Shown here: positions 29,769-40,319 of the stretch, piece by piece
Layout of the letters: each line of letters opens with the position of its first letter
How positions within the stretch are numbered: the first letter of the stretch is position 1
Assembly: GCF_006385575.1 (NCBI RefSeq)
Contig: NZ_CP041040.1
Location: forward strand, 2,170,001 to 2,234,000
Source of the DNA: Microbacterium foliorum
Lineage (GTDB): Bacteria; Actinomycetota; Actinomycetes; Actinomycetales; Microbacteriaceae
Length of the DNA: 64,000 nt
Reading direction: 5' to 3'
Notes under the pieces: generated by a model
Database searches by the model: none
What the model saw: only the letters and a program-made list of their open reading frames with translations
What the model was told of the DNA's origin: nothing
Program-made: the position numbers and the translations under genes

Positions 29769-30212
29769 TCACTCCGGGGCCGGACGGCGCCCCGCGAACG
29801 CCGACAACCCATCACGCAGCGTCGCGATCTGCTGCAGGTCCATCCCCACGGCGGCCATCACCTGTCGGGGAACGTCGAGGGCTCGGTCACGCAGAGCCCG
29901 ACCGGCGTCCGTGAGCGTGATGTCGAGACGCCGCTCGTCTTCGACGCTGCGCTGTCTCGCCACCAGACCGTCGGCTTCCAGCCGCTTCACCAGCGGCGAC
30001 GCCGTCGCGGGCTCGAGCGCGAGATCGGCCGCCAGGTCGTTCAGTGGGCGCGGAGCGCGTTCCCAGAGCGCCAGCATCACGAGATACTGCGGATGAGTGA
30101 GCCCGAGCGGCTCGAGTATCGGCCTGTAGATCGCCACGACGTTGCGCGCTGCTGTCACCAGAGCGAAGCAGAGCTGGTTGTCGAGTTTGAGCAGGTCGTC
30201 GGATGCGGTCAC
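29769..30212 (-). CDS. MarR-family regulator, OhrR-like
   Basis: A 147-residue winged-helix regulator. The N-terminus LKLDNQLCFALVTAARN places Cys15 where OhrR has its peroxide-sensing Cys, followed by YRPILEPLGLTHPQYLVMLALWE and the wing RSVEDERRLDITLT. OhrR proteins repress an organic-hydroperoxide reductase (ohr), but no ohr gene is in the window. The start is GTG 30212 without a clear ribosome site. It is divergent from a small Cys-containing protein, with three operator-like half-sites between them. A convincing OhrR-type; target unknown. Confidence 0.82.
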   Translation of the reverse strand: MTASDDLLKLDNQLCFALVTAARNVVAIYRPILEPLGLTHPQYLVMLALWERAPRPLNDLAADLALEPATASPLVKRLEADGLVARQRSVEDERRLDITLTDAGRALRDRALDVPRQVMAAVGMDLQQIATLRDGLSAFAGRRPAPE

Positions 30213-30232
30213 GAATCCGAATATACATTGAC

Positions 30233-30252
30233 ACTAATAGTTAGTACACTAA
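30233..30252. promoter_or_regulatory. Candidate MarR/OhrR operator
   Basis: Three alternating half-sites lie in 20 bases: ACTAA (30233-30237), TTAGT (30241-30245), ACTAA (30248-30252). They form two overlapping inverted repeats between the divergent regulator and small-protein genes. The stretch is AT-rich for this genome and also holds TTGACA (30228-30233). Binding by the adjacent regulator is inferred. Confidence 0.55.
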
Positions 30253-30257
30253 GCAAC

Positions 30258-30500
30258 ATGGCCAGTTCTGACGATCGCCCTCCGCTCCGCTCTCGGATCC
30301 GCGAGGCAGGAGGCCTCTATGCCTGGTTCAACTCGAATCTGATCCGCTTCGCCGGTCCGGCCTCGGTCGGACCCTACGAGAAGACTCCCCCGCCGAGTCC
30401 GTCCGAACGTGCCGAGCGCGCCTGTCCGCTGTGCGGATCACCGATGAGCGAGCACGAGATCGATCGATCGGGTCCGAAGACTCTCGTTCACTGCCCCTGA
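30258..30500 (+). CDS. Small protein with a C-terminal CxxC motif
   Basis: An 80-residue protein of unknown function. The N-terminal half is basic with an aromatic patch (GGLYAWFNSNLIRF); the C-terminal half has CPLCGSPMSEHEIDR and ends LVHCP, giving C-X2-C, two His and a final Cys that could bind zinc. I chose ATG 30258, directly after the operator-like region. It is divergent from the OhrR-like gene and likely controlled by it. Confidence that it is a real gene is moderate: start, ligand pattern and promoter position agree. Confidence 0.6.
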   Translation: MASSDDRPPLRSRIREAGGLYAWFNSNLIRFAGPASVGPYEKTPPPSPSERAERACPLCGSPMSEHEIDRSGPKTLVHCP

Positions 30501-30509
30501 GGCTCGGCC

Positions 30510-30842
30510 TCAGTCATCTCGCTTCGCGTCTTCACGGGCGATGTCGAGCCAGGATGCGAGGTCATCGTCGTCGACGAGCACGCTCGGCGACACATCGAGC
30601 CAGCCGGTCCCCATCGTCCGCGGACCCATCACTGCGGACGCGACCCCTGCCCGCGTGATCAGCGAGACGCCGTGCTCTTCATCGACGCGAACCAGCAGCA
30701 CCCCGCCTGCGCGTGCTCCCACGAGGATGTGGCCGTCGAGGAGGAATGCACGCGTGCCGAACATCCGCTTCTCCTCGATGTTCCCGTCAAGGGTGAGAAG
30801 CGCTCTCACGCGATCTGCGAGCTCTTCTCCTGCTGCATCCAT
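30510..30842 (-). CDS. TfoX N-terminal domain protein
   Basis: A 110-residue protein with the TfoX-N fold: EEKRMFGTRAFLLDGHILVGA near the N-terminus is the family signature. It has no TfoX C-terminal domain, so it is not a competence regulator of the Haemophilus type; stand-alone TfoX-N proteins have no known function. It follows uvrB by 19 bases on the same strand and probably shares its transcript. It ends tail to tail with the small Cys-containing protein. Confidence 0.85.
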   Translation of the reverse strand: MDAAGEELADRVRALLTLDGNIEEKRMFGTRAFLLDGHILVGARAGGVLLVRVDEEHGVSLITRAGVASAVMGPRTMGTGWLDVSPSVLVDDDDLASWLDIAREDAKRDD

Positions 30843-30861
30843 GCTCGTCGCTCCCGTGTCG

Positions 30862-32934
<2,073 letters not shown>

Positions 32935-32998
32935 ACCTCCAGCGTAAGCCGGGCCACCGACATCGGGGCCACGAGCGGCCTCCGCCTAGAGTGGGGGC

Positions 32999-33619
32999 GT
33001 GATCGAGTTCCTCATCGGCACCAGCCTCGCCGCGTCCGCGGGCCTCAACGCCTGGATGCCGCTGTTCCTGCTCGGTCTCACCGATCGACTGCTTCCCGCC
33101 GTGGTGCTGCCGCCTTCGTGGTCGTGGCTCTCGAGCGACCTCGCACTCTGGATCCTCGGCGCTCTCCTGCTGCTCGAGATCGTCGCCGACAAGATCCCCG
33201 CGCTCGACTCGGTGAACGACGTGATCCAGAGCATTCTGCGCCCGGCATCCGGAGGCATCGCCTTCGGCGCAGGCTCGGGTGCCCAGACGATCGCGGTCGA
33301 CGACCCCGCGGCGTTCTTCACCGACAACGCCTGGGTGCCGGTGGTCGTGGGCATCGCGATCGCCCTGGTCGTGCACATCGTGAAGGCCACTGCGCGTGTC
33401 GCCGCCAACACCGTGACAGGCGGCCTTGCGGCTCCCGTCTTGAGCACGGCTGAGGACGGGGCGTCATTCATGCTCGCCGCGACCGCGATCGTCATCCCCA
33501 TCGTCGCGGCACTGCTGCTGGTGGGCCTCGTCATCGTCGCCATCGTGGGCGTGCGCCGCCTGGCGCGCGCGCGTCGAGAGGGCGGTGGCGGTCCGTCAGC
33601 CGGCCGGGTCCACCCATAG
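32999..33619 (+). CDS. DUF4126 membrane protein
   Basis: A 206-residue membrane protein with about four or five membrane segments, beginning FLIGTSLAASAGLNAWMPL and containing the typical VADKIPALDSVNDVIQ segment of DUF4126. Function unknown. It starts at GTG 32999, divergent from uvrB, and converges on the MFS gene across a 114-base gap in which I see nothing more. Confidence 0.85.
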   Translation: MIEFLIGTSLAASAGLNAWMPLFLLGLTDRLLPAVVLPPSWSWLSSDLALWILGALLLLEIVADKIPALDSVNDVIQSILRPASGGIAFGAGSGAQTIAVDDPAAFFTDNAWVPVVVGIAIALVVHIVKATARVAANTVTGGLAAPVLSTAEDGASFMLAATAIVIPIVAALLLVGLVIVAIVGVRRLARARREGGGGPSAGRVHP

Positions 33620-33733
33620 GGAGGGGTGGTCGAGACCCTGCCTTGACGAGTCTGCGCGCTCGAGGATCGGCCGAGGGCGATCCTCCTGGACGACAGTGGC
33701 GGCGAGTGACGATCACGAGGTGCCGCTTCGCGA

Positions 33734-34945
33734 TCATACGCGCCCGGTCGGCGTCAGCCGCAGCGCGCGTGCCGCCAGCGCCGCGGACACCGCGCACATG
33801 GCCACGATCGCCGCGACGAACCACGCCCAATCAGCCCTCCCGAACACGATCCCCAGCATCCAGCCGAAGAGACTCGACCCCGCGTAGTAGCCGAAGTAGT
33901 ACAGCGACGATGCCTGCGCCCTGCTGTCACGAGCGGCTGCTGCGGGAGCCCACCCTGAGGCGACCGCATGCGCGCCGAAGAAGCCGCCGGTGAAGAGCAG
34001 CAGCCCGAGGATCACCACAAGGAGGATCTGGCTGAGCATGGCGAGGGCGCCGGCGGCCATCACGGCGATCGAGACCAGCAGCACCGGATACCGTCCGAAG
34101 CGGGAGGCGAGGGCGCCGGCCGTCGGCGACGACACGGTACCCGCGAGATAAGCGAGGAACAGCAGCGTCACCAACCAGCTCGGAAGAGCGAACGGCGGGT
34201 CGATGAGGTGGAACCCGAGGTAGTTGTACACCGCGACGAAAGCCCCCATGAGAAGGAAGCCCTGGGCGTAGAGCGCGAGCTGGGGCCCGGAGCGCAGCGG
34301 CATCGCCAGGCGGTCGAGCATTCCCGGCGTCGCATCGTCGCGAAAGCGACCGGGCACGAACCCCTGGGCCTTCGGCGTCAGCCAGAGGAACAGCACCGCC
34401 GCGACCGCGCACACACCGGCGACGGTCCAGATGCCCGCACGCCACCCCCACGGCTCGCCGACCAATCCCGACAGGACACGACCGAGCAGGCCGCCCACGG
34501 TCGTCCCGGCTATATAGCTCGCCGCTGCAGTCGCGGCATCGCGTGCGCTCACCTCCTCGCTGAGATATGCGAGCGCCACCGCGGGCACCGCCCCCAACGC
34601 CACTCCCTCGAGCAGACGCAGCACCAACAGCATCTCCATCCCGGTGCTCAACGGCGCCAGAAGCCCGAGCGCGGTCGCCGTGAGGATGCCGACCCCCATC
34701 GCGGGAACCCGTCCGATGCGATCCGCCACCATCGACCACGGAATCACCGCCGCCGCCAGGCCGAGCGTTGCGGCCGACACCGCGAGTGCCGCGGTCGCCG
34801 GTGTGATCCCGAGGTTCGATGAGAGCTGCGGCAGAACGGCCTGGGGCGAGTACAACTGCGCGAACGTCGCGACGCCGGCGAAGAACAGCCCGACGATGAG
34901 ACGCCGATAGGCGGGAGACCCCGGTGAGTGACCGGTGAAGGTCAC
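33734..34945 (-). CDS. MFS transporter (YnfM/Bcr-like)
   Basis: A 403-residue, 12-helix major facilitator protein. DRIGRVPAMGVG is the loop 2-3 motif A of the family; the first helix region has FFAGVATFAQLYSPQAVLP. It is likely a proton-driven efflux pump; the substrate cannot be read. The start at GTG 34945 overlaps the coaE stop by 4 bases (GTGA); upstream open frame lies inside coaE. Confidence 0.88.
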   Translation of the reverse strand: MTFTGHSPGSPAYRRLIVGLFFAGVATFAQLYSPQAVLPQLSSNLGITPATAALAVSAATLGLAAAVIPWSMVADRIGRVPAMGVGILTATALGLLAPLSTGMEMLLVLRLLEGVALGAVPAVALAYLSEEVSARDAATAAASYIAGTTVGGLLGRVLSGLVGEPWGWRAGIWTVAGVCAVAAVLFLWLTPKAQGFVPGRFRDDATPGMLDRLAMPLRSGPQLALYAQGFLLMGAFVAVYNYLGFHLIDPPFALPSWLVTLLFLAYLAGTVSSPTAGALASRFGRYPVLLVSIAVMAAGALAMLSQILLVVILGLLLFTGGFFGAHAVASGWAPAAAARDSRAQASSLYYFGYYAGSSLFGWMLGIVFGRADWAWFVAAIVAMCAVSAALAARALRLTPTGRV

Positions 34946-35541
34946 GACGAGCGGATCCGCTCCCACAGGGAGTCGGTCTGCCGGATCGTCTCCTCCAGAG
35001 AGCCGGAGGTGTCGATGATCTCGTCGGCGATCGCCAGCCGACGCTCGTCCGACACCTGCGCGTCGATCCGCTCCTGCGCCGCCTGCTCCGCCATGCCGCG
35101 CAGCTCGACGAGCCTCCGCCTGCGCTCGTCCGCGGGTGCATGCGCGACGACGATCAGATCCCACGGGTCATCGACCCGCGCCTCGACCAGGAGAGGGACG
35201 TCGTAGACGACGACCGTCTCGGGGTCGGCAGAGGCGGCCGCCTCGAATCGACGCTGCGACTCGGCGCGGACCGCGGGGTGGACGATCGCGTTCAGCCGTG
35301 CCAGCTGCTCGGGATCGGCGAAGACCTTGGCACCCAGCGCCGCACGGTCGAGTGCGCCGTCCTCTGCGATGACGTCGTCACCGAAGACCTCCTCGATCCG
35401 TCCCAGCACCGCAGACCCCGGAGCCTGCACGTCGCGCACGATCTGATCGGCGTCGACGATGACCGCGCCGAGCTCTGCGAGTCGTCGTGCGATGGTCGAC
35501 TTTCCCGAGGCGATGCCGCCGGTGAGCGCGATGAGAGGCAT
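34942..35541 (-). CDS. coaE: Dephospho-CoA kinase
   Basis: CoaE adds the 3'-phosphate in the last step of coenzyme A synthesis. The 199-residue protein starts PLIALTGGIASGKSTIARRL with its P-loop at 8-16, then VDADQIVRDV (substrate Asp pair) and VYDVPLLVEA. The length is normal for a single-domain CoaE. It lies 32 bases after the CoA-binding protein gene, so it could belong to the same transcript. Confidence 0.96.
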   Translation of the reverse strand: MPLIALTGGIASGKSTIARRLAELGAVIVDADQIVRDVQAPGSAVLGRIEEVFGDDVIAEDGALDRAALGAKVFADPEQLARLNAIVHPAVRAESQRRFEAAASADPETVVVYDVPLLVEARVDDPWDLIVVAHAPADERRRRLVELRGMAEQAAQERIDAQVSDERRLAIADEIIDTSGSLEETIRQTDSLWERIRSS

Positions 35542-35573
35542 CTCGCCAGTCTAAGCTCGGCCGCGAACTCGGA

Positions 35574-36158
35574 TCAGCGCGCCAGCAGCTGCCGACGCGA
35601 GCTGATGACGCCGGTGTCGAATCCGGCGAGGTGGAGTCCACCGTGGAACCGGGCGTGCTCGATCTTGATGCACCGGTCCATCACCACCGAGAGTCCTGCG
35701 CTCTCGCCGATCGCTGCGGCATCCTCGTTCCACGACCCCAGCTGCAGCCAGAGCGTCTGCGCGCCGGCCTCGATCGCCTCCTGAGCGACCCCCGGCAGAT
35801 CGTCGTGCCGACGGAACACGTCGACGATGTCGGGCACGACCGGCAGGTCCGCGAGCGAGGCGTAGACCGTCTGGCCGAGGATCTCGGATTCCCGAGGGTT
35901 CACGAGGTAGACGTCGTAAGCGGTGCTCGAGAGCAGGTAGGTCGCGACGAAGTACGACGCACGCGCAGGATTGTTCGATGCTCCGACGATGGCGACGGAT
36001 TTCGCGCGTCGGAGCATGCCGAAGCGCTGCTGCTGGCCGGGGCCGGTCCAGGTGCGCCCGGGGTGCACCGGTGCGGAGCCGGGCAAGGCACAGGCCGCAG
36101 CGTCCTGCGCAGTCGGAAGCGCGCAGGCGTCGGCTCCCGTTGTCTCGATTCCGCTCAT
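35574..36158 (-). CDS. CoA-binding domain protein
   Basis: A 194-residue protein with a Rossmann-like CoA-binding domain (about 48-180: KSVAIVGASNNPARASYFVATYL, YLVNPRE, LWLQLGSWNEDAA, VVMDRCIKIEH). An extra Ala/Pro-rich N-terminus of about 45 residues precedes it. These proteins resemble the nucleotide-binding part of succinyl-CoA synthetase but lack its catalytic domain. It overlaps metY by 4 bases; a link with sulfur amino acid synthesis is suggested by position only. Confidence 0.85.
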   Translation of the reverse strand: MSGIETTGADACALPTAQDAAACALPGSAPVHPGRTWTGPGQQQRFGMLRRAKSVAIVGASNNPARASYFVATYLLSSTAYDVYLVNPRESEILGQTVYASLADLPVVPDIVDVFRRHDDLPGVAQEAIEAGAQTLWLQLGSWNEDAAAIGESAGLSVVMDRCIKIEHARFHGGLHLAGFDTGVISSRRQLLAR

Positions 36159-37459
36159 CGGGTCGCTCCTGTCGCTGTCGTGAGGGCCTGATCGAGATCC
36201 CAGATGATGTCTTCGGCATCCTCGAGTCCCACCGAGATGCGGATGAGGTCGGGGCGCACGCCCGCGGCGACGAGCTGCGGTTCCGTGAGCTGCCGGTGGG
36301 TGGTGGATGCAGGGTGGATGACGAGCGTGCGCGCATCGCCGATGTTCGCGAGATGCGACGCCAGCTGCAGGCTCTCGATGAGCGTCTCCCCCGCTGCGCG
36401 GCCGTCGTCGGCCTTCACCCCGAAGGCGAACACCGACCCCGGGCCGAGGGGCAGGTACTTCGCCGCACGCTCGTGGTGCGGGTGATGAGCGAGACCCGCC
36501 CAGGTCACGTAGTCGACCCTGGGGTCCGAGTCGAGCCACTCGGCGACGATCCGTGCGTTCGCGAGGTGCGCATCGATGCGCTGCGGAAGCGTCTCCACTC
36601 CCTGCAGGAGGTTGAACGCCGACTGCGGGCTGAGCGCCGGACCGATGTCGCGCAGCTGCTCGGTGCGGAGCTTGGTGAGAAACCCGTACTCGCCGAAGTT
36701 GTCCCACCACTTGATCCCGCCGTAGGACTCGACCGGCTCGGTCATCTGCGGGAACCGCCCGTTGCCCCAGTCGAACGTGCCCTTTTCGATCACGACGCCG
36801 CCGAGGGTGGTGCCGTGACCGCCGAGGAACTTCGTGACCGAGTGGATGACGATGTCGGCACCGTGCTCGAGCGGACGCGCAAGATACGGCGTGGCCAGCG
36901 TCGCGTCGACGACCAGAGGCACCCCTGCGGCATGGGCGACCTCTGCCAGTCCCTCGATGTCGGCGATCTCCCCCGAGGGGTTGCCGATCATCTCGACGTA
37001 GACGACCTTGGTCTCGGGACGGATCGCTGCCGCGTAATCTGCGGGGTCGGTGGAGGCGACGAAGGTCGTCTGCACGCCGAACCGGCGCAGCGTCACGTCG
37101 AGCTGCGTCACGGTGCCGCCGTAGAGCTGGGCGGAGGCCACCACGTGGTCACCGGCTCCGACGAGGGCCGCGAACGTGATGAACTCCGCGCTCATCCCCG
37201 AAGCGGTCGCGACGGCGCCGATGCCGCCTTCCAACGACGCGAGGCGCTCCTCGAGCGCGGCGACGGTGGGGTTGCCGATGCGCGAGTAGATGTTGCCGTA
37301 CTTCTGCAGAGCGAAGAGGTTCCCTGCGTCCGCCGCGTCCTCGAACACGAATGACGTCGTCTGATAGATCGGCACGGCGCGGGCGCCGGTGGCGGCATCG
37401 GGAGTGCCGCCGGCATGGAGTGCCCTCGTGCGAAATCCGAAGCGGTATTCTTCCGTCAT
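36155..37459 (-). CDS. metY: O-acetylhomoserine aminocarboxypropyltransferase (sulfhydrylase)
   Basis: A 434-residue PLP enzyme of the Cys/Met metabolism family. It makes homocysteine from O-acetylhomoserine and sulfide. GFRTRALHAGG at the N-terminus, YSRIGNPTVAALEERLA, and the PLP lysine in SVTKFLGGHG are visible. Length about 430 favours MetY over MetB/MetC (about 390). ATG 37459 overlaps the acs stop by 4 bases. No metX is in the window, so the acyl donor enzyme is elsewhere. Confidence 0.94.
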   Translation of the reverse strand: MTEEYRFGFRTRALHAGGTPDAATGARAVPIYQTTSFVFEDAADAGNLFALQKYGNIYSRIGNPTVAALEERLASLEGGIGAVATASGMSAEFITFAALVGAGDHVVASAQLYGGTVTQLDVTLRRFGVQTTFVASTDPADYAAAIRPETKVVYVEMIGNPSGEIADIEGLAEVAHAAGVPLVVDATLATPYLARPLEHGADIVIHSVTKFLGGHGTTLGGVVIEKGTFDWGNGRFPQMTEPVESYGGIKWWDNFGEYGFLTKLRTEQLRDIGPALSPQSAFNLLQGVETLPQRIDAHLANARIVAEWLDSDPRVDYVTWAGLAHHPHHERAAKYLPLGPGSVFAFGVKADDGRAAGETLIESLQLASHLANIGDARTLVIHPASTTHRQLTEPQLVAAGVRPDLIRISVGLEDAEDIIWDLDQALTTATGATR

Positions 37460-39462
37460 GATGTCCTCAGTTCTGCGGTCTCGAGCGCGGCGGCGATGTC
37501 GTCGACGGCCCACGGGTTCTGCAGCGATGTCGTGTCTCCGAGCTGAGCCGGTGCGCGCCCGGCCCGACGGTCCTGCTCTGCTTCCCAGAGCTGAGCGAGC
37601 AGTCTGCGCATGATCTTGCCCGAGCGCGTCTTCGGGAGGTCGGGGACGACGATGATGTGCTTCGGCTTGGCGATGGGGCCGATGGCCCTCGCGACTTCTG
37701 CCCGCAGCACCGGGGTCGAGACCTCAGCGCGACCCGATGCGGTCACGAACGCGACGACCGCCTGCCCGGTCACCGGATCTGCGACTCCCGCCGTGCCTGC
37801 TTCTCCGACCGTGTCGTGCGCCACGAGCGCAGACTCGATCTCGATGGTCGAGAGCCTGTGGCCCGACACATTCACGACGTCGTCGAGCCGGCCGAGGATC
37901 CAGATGTACCCGTCCGTGTCTCGGGTCGCCCCATCCCCGGCGACGTAGTAGCCGCCATGCTCGCCGTGCCCTGCGAAGGTCGACCAGTACGCGTCGCGAT
38001 ACCGCTGCGGGTCGCCCCACACCGTCCTCGCCATCCCCGGCCACGGGCGGCGCACCACGAGCGTCCCCGATCGCCCGGGGGCGACCTCGGCGCCGTTCGC
38101 GTCCACGACCGTCGCGTCGATTCCCGGCAGCGGCACGGAAGCGGACCCGGGCTTGAGCGTCGTCACACCCGGCAGCGGGGCGATCATCGCCGCCCCGGTC
38201 TCGGACTGCCACCAGGTGTCGACCACCGGGAGTTCGTCGCGTCCGAAGTTGCGCCGGAACCACACCCAGGCTTCGGGGTTGATCGCCTCACCGACGGTGC
38301 CCAGCAGACGCAGTGTCGAGAGGTCGTGCCCCTCGGGCAGATCGGCGCCGAACCAGGTCATGAACGTGCGGATGAGGGTCGGAGCCGTGTAGTAGACCGT
38401 CACGCCGTAGCGCTCGATGATCTCGAGGTGGCGCTCGCGGTTCGGGGTGTCCGGCGTGCCCTCGTAGATGACCTGCGTCAGCCCGTTCGAGAGCGGGCCG
38501 TAGATCTCGTAAGTGTGCGCCGTGACCCACGCGAGGTCGGCCGTGCACCAGTGCACGTCGTCGGGCTTCGCGTCGAAATGCGCCCAGTGCGCCCAGCTCG
38601 CATGGGTGAGGTATCCGCCCGAGGTGTGCACCAGTCCTTTCGGCTTGCCCGTGGTGCCCGACGTGTAGATGATGAAGAGCGGATGCTCGGCGTCGAATGC
38701 CTCCGCCTCATGCTCCGGCGAGGCGGTGTCGACGACGTCGTGCCACCAGACGTCGCGTCCGTGCGTCCAGGGCACGTCCTGCCCCGTGCGCCGGAGCACG
38801 AGGACGTGCTCGAGGTCGGAGAGGTCGGCGGCTGCGACATCGGCGGTGGACTTGACCTCGGTCGCGGTGCCACGGCGGAACTGGCCGTCACTCGTGACGA
38901 GCAGCTTGGCACCGGTGTCAGCGAGCCGGAATCGCACGGCCTCGGCGGAGAAACCGCCGAACACGAGCGAGTGCACGGCGCCGATGCGCGCGCAGGCGAG
39001 CGTGATGACGACCGTCTCGATCAGCACGGGGAGGTAGACCACGACGCGGTCGCCCGGTCGGATGCCGAGTGCGATCAGCGCGTTCGCCGCCTGCGAGACG
39101 CGGCGTTGCAGGTCGGAGTAGGTGACCGCCACGCGATCGCCGGGCTCCCCCTCGAAGTGCAGGGCGACCTTGTCGCCACTCCCCGCCGCCACGTGCCGAT
39201 CGACGCAGTTGTATGCGACGTTCAGTCGCCCTCCGACGAACCAGCGCGCGGCCGGAACGGCATCCCCCACAGGCGGATCCCACTCGTGCGCGGCGTGCCA
39301 CGGCTCGACCCAGTCGAGTCGAGCCGCCGCCTGCTCCCAGAAGAGGGTCGGGTCGGACGCGGCCCTCGCATAGGCCTCCTCGGTCACGTTCGCCTGCTCA
39401 GTGAACGCCGGAGGCGCGGGATACGATCTGGTCTCCTGCAGGCGCACCTCCGACGCCGTCAC
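37456..39462 (-). CDS. acs: Acetyl-CoA synthetase (AMP-forming)
   Basis: A 668-residue AMP-forming acyl-CoA ligase, the normal length for acetyl-CoA synthetase. Motifs: YTSGTTGKPKGLVH (P-loop), WWQSETGA, and near the C-terminus PKTRSGKIMRR with the catalytic, usually acetylatable Lys. The N-terminal ACAS_N part (FWEQAAARLDWVEPW) supports acetate as substrate, although another small acid is possible in this setting. GTG 39462 overlaps the permease stop by 4 bases and has GGAGG upstream. Confidence 0.92.
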   Translation of the reverse strand: MTASEVRLQETRSYPAPPAFTEQANVTEEAYARAASDPTLFWEQAAARLDWVEPWHAAHEWDPPVGDAVPAARWFVGGRLNVAYNCVDRHVAAGSGDKVALHFEGEPGDRVAVTYSDLQRRVSQAANALIALGIRPGDRVVVYLPVLIETVVITLACARIGAVHSLVFGGFSAEAVRFRLADTGAKLLVTSDGQFRRGTATEVKSTADVAAADLSDLEHVLVLRRTGQDVPWTHGRDVWWHDVVDTASPEHEAEAFDAEHPLFIIYTSGTTGKPKGLVHTSGGYLTHASWAHWAHFDAKPDDVHWCTADLAWVTAHTYEIYGPLSNGLTQVIYEGTPDTPNRERHLEIIERYGVTVYYTAPTLIRTFMTWFGADLPEGHDLSTLRLLGTVGEAINPEAWVWFRRNFGRDELPVVDTWWQSETGAAMIAPLPGVTTLKPGSASVPLPGIDATVVDANGAEVAPGRSGTLVVRRPWPGMARTVWGDPQRYRDAYWSTFAGHGEHGGYYVAGDGATRDTDGYIWILGRLDDVVNVSGHRLSTIEIESALVAHDTVGEAGTAGVADPVTGQAVVAFVTASGRAEVSTPVLRAEVARAIGPIAKPKHIIVVPDLPKTRSGKIMRRLLAQLWEAEQDRRAGRAPAQLGDTTSLQNPWAVDDIAAALETAELRTS

Positions 39463-40319
39463 GCCCACCTCCGAAGCAGGTACTTCTCTGCGATAGCGAG
39501 CACACCGTTCGTGATCGTCCCGAGCAGAGCGAGCAACACGATCGAGAGCAGAATCCTGTCGACACGGCCGTTGCTCTGCGAATCCGTGAGCAGGAATCCG
39601 AGTCCCATCGACGATGCGATGAGTTCCGCCGCGACCAGGAAGAGCCACGCCTGCGCGAGAGCGAGACGCAGACCCGCGATGACCGACGGGACGACTGCGG
39701 GCAGCTGCACGGTGCGGAACAGCGACCAGCCGCTCAGACTGAACGAGCGCCCGGCCTCGACCAGCAGCGGATCGACGTGGCGCAGCGCCGAAGCGACCGT
39801 GGTGTAGACGGGGAAGAAGGCACCGATCGCGATGAGCGTGACCTTCGACTCCTCGCCGATCTGCATCCAGAGGATGAGCAGCGGCACCCAGGCCAGCGAC
39901 GGCACGGCTCTGATCGCCGAGAGTGTGGGACTGAGCAGCACGTCGCCGATCCGCGAGAGTCCGACGATGCCCGCTGCGGCGAGCCCGATGATCGACCCGA
40001 TCGCGAACCCGAGCAGTACGCGCTGCACGGAGATCGCTATGTGGGTCCACAGCTCGCCACGCTCGGCCAGCTCGACCCCTGCGGTGAGGACGGACGCGGG
40101 AGACGGCAGGCGGTACGGCTCGACCATGCCGGTTGACGTGACCACTTGCCACGTGATCAGGATGACGACGGGCAGCAGGAATCCGCCGGCGATCCGCACC
40201 GCCGGGCGGTCCCACGCATGCCGCGCTCCCACCACAGGGCTGCGATGAACCCCGCGAGCGGCGTCGAGAGCATCCCGCCCGTCCGCGGGCACCGCCAAGC
40301 GCTGGTCGGGAAGAGTCAC
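39459..40319 (-). CDS. ssuC: ABC transporter permease, sulfonate/taurine type
   Basis: A 286-residue BPD-type permease with about six membrane segments. The cytoplasmic loop (EAGRSFSLSGWSLFRTVQLPAVVPSVIAGLRL) is the EAA motif that contacts the ATPase. AELIASSMGLGFLL is typical of the SsuC/TauC group. It starts at GTG, overlapping the binding-protein stop (GTGA). Nitrate or thiamine-precursor transport are relatives; sulfonate is favoured because metY follows. Confidence 0.85.
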   Translation of the reverse strand: MTLPDQRLAVPADGRDALDAARGVHRSPVVGARHAWDRPAVRIAGGFLLPVVILITWQVVTSTGMVEPYRLPSPASVLTAGVELAERGELWTHIAISVQRVLLGFAIGSIIGLAAAGIVGLSRIGDVLLSPTLSAIRAVPSLAWVPLLILWMQIGEESKVTLIAIGAFFPVYTTVASALRHVDPLLVEAGRSFSLSGWSLFRTVQLPAVVPSVIAGLRLALAQAWLFLVAAELIASSMGLGFLLTDSQSNGRVDRILLSIVLLALLGTITNGVLAIAEKYLLRRWA

